Assembly (NCBI GenBank): GCA_023390875.1
Contig: JAEWCA010000180.1
Location: forward strand, 1-9,606
Reading direction: 5' to 3'
Source of the DNA: Actinomycetes bacterium
GTDB lineage: Bacteria > Actinomycetota > Actinomycetes > Actinomycetales > Cellulomonadaceae
Length of the DNA stretch: 9,606 nt
The notes beneath the pieces were generated by a model. It saw nothing but the letters and a program-made list of their open reading frames with translations. It was not told the DNA's origin and did no database searches. Each line of letters opens with the position of its first letter. The first letter of the stretch is position 1. The translations under genes were made by a program, and so were the position numbers. Below are positions 1 through 5,120 of this stretch, piece after piece.

Positions 1-83
1 CCCACGCCCAGCGCCTCGCCGAGCGGTTCGCCGAGCGCGTCGCCGACCGCCACGCCGAGCGCGTCGCCGAGCGCATCCCCGGC
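1..83 (+). repeat. Low-complexity Ser-Pro linker-coding repeat
   Basis: The first 83 bases repeat variants of tcgccgagc / acgccgagc, encoding a run of SPSA, SPSG and TPSA units. It is an unstructured proline-rich linker of the kind that spaces a surface domain away from the wall. Such codon-level repeats can change length by slippage. It continues beyond the left edge, so its full size is unknown. Confidence 0.7.
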
Positions 84-480
84 CCCCGCGGGCCCCGCGG
101 TCGTCGCGAACAAGACGACCGTCCGCCCGGGTGACAGCGTGACGATCACCGCGACAGGCCTCACGGACGCCCAGGTCGAGGTCGGCATCGCGAGCACGTA
201 CCAGCGGCTCGCCACGGTGCCGGTCGTCGACGGCACCGCGACGGCCACCGTCACGATCCCGACGAACCTGCCCGCCGGCATCCACCACCTGCAGATTCGC
301 AACGCCGCAGGTGAGGTGCTGGCGCAGACGGAGATCACCGTGACGTCGGCGTCGTCCGGCACGCTCGCCACCACGGGCGCGCAGGTCGAGGGCGTGCTCG
401 CTCTCGCCGGCGCGCTGGTCCTCGCGGGCACGGCGGCGTTCGCGGTCCGTCGCCGGTTGCGGGGTGCGACGACGCGCTGA
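1..480 (+). CDS. C-terminal part of a sortase-anchored surface protein (5' end outside window)
   Basis: The reading frame is open from base 1, so only the last 159 residues are present. In order these are a Ser/Pro/Ala/Thr linker (residues 1-30), a beta-rich Ig-like domain (about 33-115, with the motif RPGDSVTITATG near its start and regular alternating Val/Thr/Ile strands), and a cell-wall sorting signal. The signal consists of LATTG at 122-126, a hydrophobic helix at about 129-148, and an Arg-rich tail (RRRLR). LAxTG is the signal preferred by class E sortases of high-GC actinobacteria, so the protein is probably exported and linked to peptidoglycan or a pilus. The role of the missing N-terminal part cannot be judged from here; an adhesin, a carbohydrate-active enzyme or a structural protein are all possible. 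Transcription probably ends at the hairpin at 500-534. The surface-anchor call is firm; the specific function is unknown. Confidence 0.85.
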   Translation, partial: PTPSASPSGSPSASPTATPSASPSASPAPAGPAVVANKTTVRPGDSVTITATGLTDAQVEVGIASTYQRLATVPVVDGTATATVTIPTNLPAGIHHLQIRNAAGEVLAQTEITVTSASSGTLATTGAQVEGVLALAGALVLAGTAAFAVRRRLRGATTR

Positions 481-499
481 GCACCCTGGTCGTGACGCA

Positions 500-534
500 G
501 CAGGAGCCCCGAGGTCCGACCTCGGGGCTCCTGC
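500..534. terminator. Strong bidirectional hairpin terminator
   Basis: A perfect 15-bp inverted repeat (gcaggagccccgagg at 500-514 and its complement at 520-534) closes a 5-base loop, tccga. It starts 20 bases after the stop of the plus-strand surface protein and ends 28 bases before the stop of the convergent lipoprotein gene, so it can serve both. There is no T-run on either side. This is common for actinobacterial terminators, which often rely on the stem alone. Confidence 0.85.
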
Positions 535-561
535 CGTGTCCGGTGCGCACGGCACGCCCCG

Positions 562-1008
562 TCAGGACGAGGGCGGCGACACCGTGATCGGGACGTCCGT
601 CGCGAGCGGGTGCGTGAGCCCGGCGTCGTCGAGCACACGCACGAGCCCGGTCCCCGCCGTCGCACCCGTCGGGACCGTGACCTCGACGGCGAAGCCGAAG
701 TCGTGCCCGGCCGCGTCGACGGTCGCGAGGTCGACGACCTCGTCCCCCTGGACGAACGCCACGTGCAGGCCGGTGAGCGGTGACTCCTGGTCGGCCCGAC
801 GCCCACCGACCGAGCCGCCGGCGTCGGCACAGCCCTCCCGGAACCAGCTCCCGGTCACCGTCACCTCGTCACCGGGTGCGGCCTCGCGCGGCTGGACGTC
901 GATCGACGGCCCCACACACGATCCCGAGCTGCTCATGCAGCCTGCGGTCGCGAGCGTCACGCCCATCACCAGCACCGTCACCCACGCCGAGGCCACCCGC
1001 GTCACCAC
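562..1008 (-). CDS. Putative secreted lipoprotein with a beta-sandwich-like domain
   Basis: With the GTG at 1008 the product is 148 residues. Residues 1-23 form a signal peptide with Arg at 4 and a hydrophobic core, followed by a lipobox-like LATAGC whose Cys24 would be lipidated. After a Ser/Gly stretch comes a domain of about 110 residues opening with AAPGDEVTVTGSWF and ending in Val/Thr-rich strands, resembling Ig or IPT/TIG folds. Cys31 and Cys60 could form a disulfide. The start is uncertain: GTG at 1005, 1032 and 996 are alternatives and no good ribosome site precedes any of them. The open frame runs up to 1425, but the upstream part is Arg-rich and looks non-coding. The gene lies 80 bp downstream of the small membrane protein gene and may be co-transcribed with it. 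The -3 lipobox residue is Thr rather than the usual Leu, which lowers certainty about lipidation. The function is unknown. Confidence 0.7.
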   Translation of the reverse strand: MVTRVASAWVTVLVMGVTLATAGCMSSSGSCVGPSIDVQPREAAPGDEVTVTGSWFREGCADAGGSVGGRRADQESPLTGLHVAFVQGDEVVDLATVDAAGHDFGFAVEVTVPTGATAGTGLVRVLDDAGLTHPLATDVPITVSPPSS

Positions 1009-1088
1009 GCCGTCACGGTAGGGCGCCGGCACCGCCGCCGTGCGCCGACGGCCCGAGGTTCCCTCCGGCGGGCGACGGACGGGAGGTA

Positions 1089-1310
1089 CTAGGTCAGGCG
1101 GCCGGCGAGCCCGGCGACGAAGACGACGGCACCGACGACGGCGCACACCAGCCCGCTCGCACCCACCACGGTCGGTGACTGGTCCCGTCGAAGCAGCCAC
1201 GGCAGCGACGCCATCGACCGCGAGATCTGGCGGCGGAACCGGAAGTGGCACAGCCCGAAGGCGATCGCGAAGACCCCCCAGCCGATGGCGAACGCGCGCC
1301 CGTCCGTCAT
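1089..1310 (-). CDS. Small two-helix membrane protein, unknown function
   Basis: From the ATG at 1310 the product is 73 residues. A first hydrophobic segment (about 6-21, including IGWGVFAIAFGL) is followed by a basic cytosolic loop (RFRRQISRS and LLRRDQS). A second helix (about 48-68, rich in Val/Ala/Gly) leads to a short tail, GRLT. Two spanning helices with a positive loop suggest both ends outside and the loop inside. A purine-rich AGGGAAG sits 12 bases before the ATG, and a GTG at 1319 is a possible alternative start three codons upstream. No family is recognised. The hydrophobic pattern and plausible start make a real gene likely. It lies between the lyase terminator and the lipoprotein gene, both on the same strand. 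Confidence 0.6.
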   Translation of the reverse strand: MTDGRAFAIGWGVFAIAFGLCHFRFRRQISRSMASLPWLLRRDQSPTVVGASGLVCAVVGAVVFVAGLAGRLT

Positions 1311-1397
1311 CCGCCCCACCGGCTTCCCTGGTGTCCACCCGTCGCCCGACCGGCTGCTCCGGCGTCCTGACGGCGCCGGCGGAGCCGGCGGCACGCC

Positions 1398-1425
1398 AGG
1401 GTAGGGCCCCGGCCCCGCCCAGCAA
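1398..1425 (-). promoter_or_regulatory. Possible promoter for the small membrane protein gene
   Basis: Read on the minus strand, TTGCTG (1425-1420) is followed after 16 bases by TACCCT (1403-1398), which fits the actinobacterial TANNNT form of the -10 element. It lies about 90 bases upstream of the ATG at 1310 and downstream of the lyase terminator. The match to -35 is weak and the spacer is almost pure G/C, so this is only a candidate. Confidence 0.22.
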
Positions 1426-1464
1426 GAGCCCGACGTGCCGAGTTCGCTCGGTCGGACGACGCGA

Positions 1465-1503
1465 CGCGGCCCCGGCCGGGGGTGTGTCCCGACCGGGGCC
1501 GCG
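1465..1503 (-). terminator. Hairpin terminator of the rhamnogalacturonan lyase gene
   Basis: An 11-bp perfect stem (cgcggccccgg at 1465-1475 and its complement at 1493-1503) encloses 17 bases. That inner segment can extend the stem with a further cggg/cccg pairing (1477-1480 with 1488-1491) past one mismatch. It begins 17 bases beyond the lyase stop codon, in the right place for intrinsic termination. No T-run follows. Confidence 0.75.
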
Positions 1504-1519
1504 CGTGGGGCGCTCCGGG

Positions 1520-4093
1520 TCAGCGGAGCATGTCGATCACCTGGTTCGCCTGGTAGGTCAGCGATGCGCGCGCCGTGTCGGACACGGTCGACGCGCGTCC
1601 GGGCGGGGTGAGCGCCTTGACGAACACCTGCAGCGACGCGACGGCCGCCTTGTCGGCGCCGTGGTCGGCGGCGAGGTCGGCCGCCTTCACGGCCGCGAGC
1701 AGCACCGCCGCGACCGGGCCCTTCACGTCCTTCGACGCGATGGCCGCCTCCAGCGAGGACTGCAGCGCGTCCACCGACCCGGGCGCCCAGAACTGCGCGA
1801 CCGGGACCTGCGTGAAGTCGGTGTCGGAGGCCAGGTAGAAGCCGACGTCGGACGGCTGGTTGTACGTCGTCTGCTGCCGGGCGACCTCGACGCGGTACTG
1901 CGGATCGTGCATGAGCGTGTACATGTTCCGGTGGCTCACAGCCGTCGACGTGAACACGCGGATGGCCGACGAGTCGGCGGTGCGCACCAGCAGCTCCTCG
2001 CGCCAGTCGCCGAAGACGTCGGCGACGAGCGACGGGTTGCCCTTGGTGCCGTTGTTCGAGCGGGTGCCGGTCGCGGTGAGCTGGCGGCCGCGGGTCCAGT
2101 CGTCGATCGTGACGTCCTGGTCGGCGGAGCCGTTGACGATCTGCGTCGTGCCGTCGGGCAGCCACTTGATGCTCATGTTCGTGCCGGGGATCGCCCCGGG
2201 CGTGAACTGGCCGCTCGCCGAGTACAGGCCGAGCGACCCGGAGCCGCCGGGCAGGCTCGCCCAGACCTCCAGGCCGCGGACGCCGGGCAGCACGTCGCCG
2301 ACCATCGAGCGGCCCGTGTCGGCGCCGGAGTACTTGCCGAAGATGACCTGACCGGTCTTGGCGTCCCGCAGGTCCATGCCGTAGGGCGCGAACGTCGCAC
2401 CCTCGTGGGACGTGTAGATCTCCAGACCGGGACGGTCCGGGTCGATGTCGGTCACGTGCATCGCGTCGCCGTGCCCGAGCCGCACGTACTGGCCGGGTGC
2501 GGCGCTGCCAGCGGGCAGGGTGTCGAACGACGAGTACAGGAGTGAGCCGTCGTCGTCGATCGTCGCGGCGCCGTAGACGATCTCCTGCTTGCCGTCGCCG
2601 TCGACGTCCGCGGCGGACAGCGAGTGGAAGCCCTGCGTCGTCAGCGTCGCGAACTCGGGGTTCGTGCCGTCGCGGCCGTGCGGGGAGTCGTTGAACGGGT
2701 TCGTCATCGGCACGTGGCCGGAGTCGACGTACCACTTCTCCTTGAGCGCGCGGCCGTCCCAGTCGTACGCGATGACCGTCGAGCGCGTGTAGTACCCGCG
2801 GGCGAACACGGCCGACGGGTTCTTCCCGTCGAGGTACGCGACCCCGGACAGGAACCGGTCGACGCGGTTGCCCGGCTCGATGCGGGCCATCGCGTAGTCG
2901 CCCCAGAGCAGCCCGTCGTCGTCGCGGCCCGGCTTGTAGTCGACCGTCTGGAGCTCCTTGCCGGTGTCGCCCGCGAAGACCGTGAGGTACTCGGGGCCGT
3001 CGACGATGAAGCCCTCGAAGTTGCGCAGCACGTTCCGCGCGGAGCGGCTGGGGGCGTAGACGTCCATGAAGTAGTCGACGAGCGCGCGGGCGTCCGCGTC
3101 GTTCAGCGGGTACGTGTACTGCGGCGCGATGCCGAACGCCTGCTCGAGCGTCGCCGGCCACTGCCCGCTGGTGACCTCGGGGCGGGTCGACCAGCCCTGG
3201 AACATCTCGACGAGGTGCTCGTAGTACCCGGACTTGCTCAGCCGGTAGTCGGTCGCGTCCGTGACGCCGGCCTTGCGGTCGCGCTTCGGGATCGTCACGA
3301 ACTTCTCGGACTTCACGGTCCCGTCGGCCTTGTACGTCGTGATCTTCGAGCCGGGCGCCGTCTTCATCATGAGCTCGGCCTTGCCGTCGCCGTCGAAGTC
3401 GTAGACGGGGAACTGCGTATAGTGCGCGCCGGCCCGGATGTTCACGCCGAGGTCGATGCGCCACAGCTGCGTGCCGTCCTGCTCGTACGCGTCGACGTAC
3501 ACGTTGCCCGTGTAGCCGACCTGGCTGACGTCCTTCGAGTTCGACGGGTCCCACTTGACGACGTACTCGTACTGCCCGTCGCCGTCGACGTCCCCGACAG
3601 ACATGTCGTTGGCCGAGTACGTGTACGCCTCCCCGACCGGTGTGACGCCGTCGGCGGGCTTGTGCAGCGGGATGTCGAGCGACGGCTGCGACCAGGGAGT
3701 CGCCTCGGTGCCGTCGACCTCGTGCCCGTCGACCACGGCTGCGACCCGGTACCGGCTCGTCGGCGTGCCGGCGGTGTCGAGGTAGTTCGTCGACGATGTG
3801 ACCGTGGCGACCTTGGTGCCGTCGCGGTAGACGGCGAACGCGGGGCCGGTCAGGCCCGTCGCCGTCGCACCCGTGACCTCGGGGGCGAGCAGACGCCAGG
3901 ACAGGAACACGCCCTCGCTCGTGGTGGCGGCGACGAGGCCCCGGTCGAGCCGCTCCATGGTGAGGCCGGTGGTGCCGGTTCCTGTGTCGTGTCCGGGTGG
4001 GGCGGCGCTCGCCGCCGGGACGGCCAGGCATCCGACCAGCGCTGCGACTCCGCCGACGGCAGCCAGACGACCACCGAGGTGGGGACGACTCAT
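1520..4093 (-). CDS. Secreted rhamnogalacturonan lyase, polysaccharide lyase family 11, with C-terminal FIMAH-like domain
   Basis: This 857-residue enzyme should cleave the rhamnogalacturonan I backbone of pectin by beta-elimination outside the cell. Residues 1-30 are a signal peptide (probable cleavage AASA|APP). A beta-domain typical of PL11 (about 43-140) follows, then the eight-bladed propeller catalytic domain (about 150-768). Visible calcium loops are DVDGDGQYE (168-176), DFDGDGKAE (232-240) and DVDGDGKQE (496-504). SNNGTKGNP (679-687) followed by ADVFGDWREEL (691-701) matches the active-site region of YesW-type lyases. Residues about 773-855 are a helical, Ala/Leu-rich domain of FIMAH type (ALQSSLEAAIAS near its start, ASLTYQANQVIDML at its end), usually found at the ends of secreted enzymes and adhesins. 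The start is supported by gaaagga seven bases before the ATG. PL11 catalytic forms are usually about 600 residues, so the FIMAH domain accounts for much of the extra length. No sugar transporter or regulator lies beside it in the window. Confidence 0.93.
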   Translation of the reverse strand: MSRPHLGGRLAAVGGVAALVGCLAVPAASAAPPGHDTGTGTTGLTMERLDRGLVAATTSEGVFLSWRLLAPEVTGATATGLTGPAFAVYRDGTKVATVTSSTNYLDTAGTPTSRYRVAAVVDGHEVDGTEATPWSQPSLDIPLHKPADGVTPVGEAYTYSANDMSVGDVDGDGQYEYVVKWDPSNSKDVSQVGYTGNVYVDAYEQDGTQLWRIDLGVNIRAGAHYTQFPVYDFDGDGKAELMMKTAPGSKITTYKADGTVKSEKFVTIPKRDRKAGVTDATDYRLSKSGYYEHLVEMFQGWSTRPEVTSGQWPATLEQAFGIAPQYTYPLNDADARALVDYFMDVYAPSRSARNVLRNFEGFIVDGPEYLTVFAGDTGKELQTVDYKPGRDDDGLLWGDYAMARIEPGNRVDRFLSGVAYLDGKNPSAVFARGYYTRSTVIAYDWDGRALKEKWYVDSGHVPMTNPFNDSPHGRDGTNPEFATLTTQGFHSLSAADVDGDGKQEIVYGAATIDDDGSLLYSSFDTLPAGSAAPGQYVRLGHGDAMHVTDIDPDRPGLEIYTSHEGATFAPYGMDLRDAKTGQVIFGKYSGADTGRSMVGDVLPGVRGLEVWASLPGGSGSLGLYSASGQFTPGAIPGTNMSIKWLPDGTTQIVNGSADQDVTIDDWTRGRQLTATGTRSNNGTKGNPSLVADVFGDWREELLVRTADSSAIRVFTSTAVSHRNMYTLMHDPQYRVEVARQQTTYNQPSDVGFYLASDTDFTQVPVAQFWAPGSVDALQSSLEAAIASKDVKGPVAAVLLAAVKAADLAADHGADKAAVASLQVFVKALTPPGRASTVSDTARASLTYQANQVIDMLR

Positions 4094-4100
4094 CGTTGAA

Positions 4101-4110
4101 TCCTTTCAAA
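4101..4110 (-). promoter_or_regulatory. Ribosome binding site of the lyase gene
   Basis: On the minus strand, gaaagga stands seven bases before the ATG at 4093. It is one of the few clear Shine-Dalgarno sequences in this window and fixes the lyase start, which also gives a complete signal peptide. Confidence 0.65.
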
Positions 4111-4199
4111 GCGACAGGGCTGCCCGCCGGTGGTTGCACGCCCGACGAGAAGCGGTCGAGGCGCCGTTGCCCCGACCACCGACGAACCTAGCGGGTGAA

Positions 4200-4211
4200 T
4201 CGTCCGGATGA
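4200..4211. promoter_or_regulatory. Candidate operator upstream of the lyase gene
   Basis: tcgtccggatga is a 12-bp near-palindrome (five of six pairs match) centred on CpG, as in many LacI-family operators. It lies 107 bases upstream of the lyase start. A TAGGTT (4190-4185, minus strand) just downstream could be a -10 of TANNNT form, but no convincing -35 is seen. A second weaker palindrome, ggaaaccgctatcc (4265-4278, five of seven pairs), lies further upstream. Palindromes of this quality also occur by chance in GC-rich DNA, so this is weak evidence. Confidence 0.2.
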
Positions 4212-4286
4212 CACGGTCAGCGGGGAGAACGACCGATTCCGTCGCGGATCACCCGATCTACGAGGGAAACCGCTATCCAACGATAC

Positions 4287-4733
4287 TCAGGCGGACCGCC
4301 GTCGCCACCAGCGCGGGCGTCGGCGGGGCTTCGTCCGCCACGCGTCGCCCGTCACGTCGATCCCGCTCGCGTCGAGCTGCGCGTCGGTCAGGTAGAGGCC
4401 GACCCACAGCCCGTCGACCGCCTCGCACACGACGTCTCCCGGCCCGGTGAGGCCGATGTGCGCGCCCGCCGAGAACGGCGCGTACTCGCAGAAGAACCTG
4501 ACATGCTCGGCGCTCCCGGGGTCGAGGTCCACATGGTGCCCGCTGACGTCGACCACGGACGACCAGTGCGCGAGCACCGGGTCCCCGTCCGGATGGCCGT
4601 AGGGGTCGATGCTCATCCACCGGGCCCCGGAGACGGCGAGGATCGTCGGCACGTGGGTCGCGATCCAGTCCGGGTCCAGGTCCTTGAGGTCCGCGAACCT
4701 CAACAGTTCGACGCCCCGTGGCACGTTCGACAC
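4287..4733 (-). CDS. Unrecognised cytoplasmic protein divergent from hipBA; C-terminus possibly frameshifted
   Basis: The product is 148 residues from a GTG at 4733; another GTG three codons in is an alternative, and neither has a clear ribosome site. It has no signal peptide or membrane segment. The body is soluble-looking and acidic, with ordered-protein composition (for example DPDWIATHVPTIL at 21-33 and VCEAVDGLWVGLYLTDAQL at 102-120) and Cys at 82 and 103. No family is recognised. After about residue 133 the sequence becomes TKPRRRPRWWRRRSA, unlike the rest. One extra G between 4337 and 4338 would instead give DAWADEAPPTPALVATAVRL and a stop at 4273-4275, which looks more natural. Its start lies 35 bases from the nearest hipBA operator-like site, so it may be co-regulated with hipBA. 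Whether it belongs functionally to that system is open. Confidence 0.72.
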   Translation of the reverse strand: MSNVPRGVELLRFADLKDLDPDWIATHVPTILAVSGARWMSIDPYGHPDGDPVLAHWSSVVDVSGHHVDLDPGSAEHVRFFCEYAPFSAGAHIGLTGPGDVVCEAVDGLWVGLYLTDAQLDASGIDVTGDAWRTKPRRRPRWWRRRSA

Positions 4734-4768
4734 GCCCAGAGTGTGGCAGCCGCGCGCCGAGCATGAGT

Positions 4769-4784
4769 GTCACAAACTCGCGAC
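4769..4784. promoter_or_regulatory. HipB operator-like site A (distal)
   Basis: GTCACAAACTCGCGAC is the first of three 16-bp imperfect palindromes of form GTCnCA(N5)GYGAC in the hipBA promoter region. On the reverse strand it matches site B at 12 of 16 positions. It is the closest of the three to the divergent gene (start at 4733) and could lie over that gene's promoter. Binding by HipB is inferred from position and repetition, not shown. Confidence 0.5.
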
Positions 4785-4793
4785 ATTCGAGAA

Positions 4794-4809
4794 GTCGCAT
4801 ACTTGTGAC
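4794..4809. promoter_or_regulatory. HipB operator-like site B, overlapping the -35
   Basis: GTCGCATACTTGTGAC begins exactly 25 bp after site A. It sits inside a longer near-palindrome, 4792-4811 (aagtcgca / tgtgactt, seven of eight pairs around a 4-base centre), the best dyad in the region. It contains the TTGTGA taken as the hipB -35, so a bound repressor would block RNA polymerase. Confidence 0.55.
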
Positions 4810-4838
4810 TTTTGAAATGTCTCAGTACCGTGACACGC
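4803..4838 (+). promoter_or_regulatory. Candidate hipBA promoter giving a leaderless transcript
   Basis: TTGTGA (4803-4808), a 17-bp spacer and TACCGT (4826-4831, TANNNT form) place the transcription start about seven bases downstream, at or next to the ATG at 4839. No Shine-Dalgarno sequence precedes that ATG, which agrees with a leaderless message, a frequent arrangement in actinobacteria. The hexamers match consensus only at four and three of six positions, so the evidence is positional. Confidence 0.42.
4819..4834. promoter_or_regulatory. HipB operator-like site C, overlapping the -10
   Basis: GTCTCAGTACCGTGAC begins exactly 25 bp after site B and ends four bases before the hipB ATG. It shares GTC, CA and GTGAC with site B in register. 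It covers the TACCGT taken as the -10 and occupies the place where a ribosome binding site would normally be. Confidence 0.5.
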
Positions 4839-5120
4839 ATGTCGACCCCGCCCTCGGTCCAGACCGAGCTCCAGCTCGGCTCTGCGCTGCGCAGCCACCG
4901 CAGAGCGCAAGGGATGACCCAGGCGGACGTCGCCGCGCGGGCAGGAGTCTCGCGTTCGTTCGTCGTCGACCTGGAGAACGGCAAGCGCACCGGCGCCGAG
5001 CTCGGCCGGGTCCTGTCGGTGCTGCGCGCACTCGGGCTGGGACTGCGGGTCGAGGAGCTGCCCGCCGTCGCCGGCTTCGACCAGGCGCTGGCCGAGCTGC
5101 TGGGCGACGAGCACTCATGA
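4839..5120 (+). CDS. hipB: HipB-type antitoxin, XRE-family helix-turn-helix repressor
   Basis: This 93-residue DNA-binding antitoxin should bind and neutralise the HipA kinase and repress its own operon. An XRE helix-turn-helix spans about residues 12-72, with the core MTQADVAARAGVSRSFVVDL (26-45) followed by ENGKR and a helix, LGRVLSVLRALGLGL. A C-terminal segment (about 73-93, ending FDQALAELLGDEHS) is the part expected to contact HipA. The ATG at 4839 was chosen because the domain begins right after it. An in-frame TTG at 4812 would add nine residues that overlap promoter and operator sequence. The stop overlaps the hipA start as ATGA. Three phased operator-like sites lie just upstream. 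The family is clear; the symbol is by analogy with E. coli. Confidence 0.9.
   Translation: MSTPPSVQTELQLGSALRSHRRAQGMTQADVAARAGVSRSFVVDLENGKRTGAELGRVLSVLRALGLGLRVEELPAVAGFDQALAELLGDEHS

Noticed and set aside
1..83. Possible CRISPR or tandem-repeat locus
   Set aside because: The repeats are in frame and encode a Ser-Pro linker; there are no spacers.
1361..1397. GC-rich inverted repeat (ggcgt...acgcc with inner gccggc copies) as a terminator
   Set aside because: The pairing is broken and no gene ends just upstream on either strand. It lies in the probable leader of the small membrane protein gene.
1009..1425. N-terminal extension of the lipoprotein gene up to 1425
   Set aside because: The extension is Arg-rich, overlaps the small membrane protein gene, and would bury the signal peptide far from the N-terminus.
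2624..4099. Plus-strand open frame of 491 codons opposite the lyase
   Set aside because: Composition is Val/Arg/Asp-rich with no domain signal; it is an antisense shadow of high-GC coding DNA.
1089..4139. Very long minus-strand open frame (about 1,016 codons) overlapping the lyase
   Set aside because: Most of it is an Arg/Gly-rich shadow of the lyase in another frame. Only its last 73 codons (1089-1310) look like a protein.
4812..4838. TTG at 4812 as the hipB start
   Set aside because: It would add nine residues translated from promoter and operator sequence with no ribosome site. The ATG at 4839 fits the domain start.
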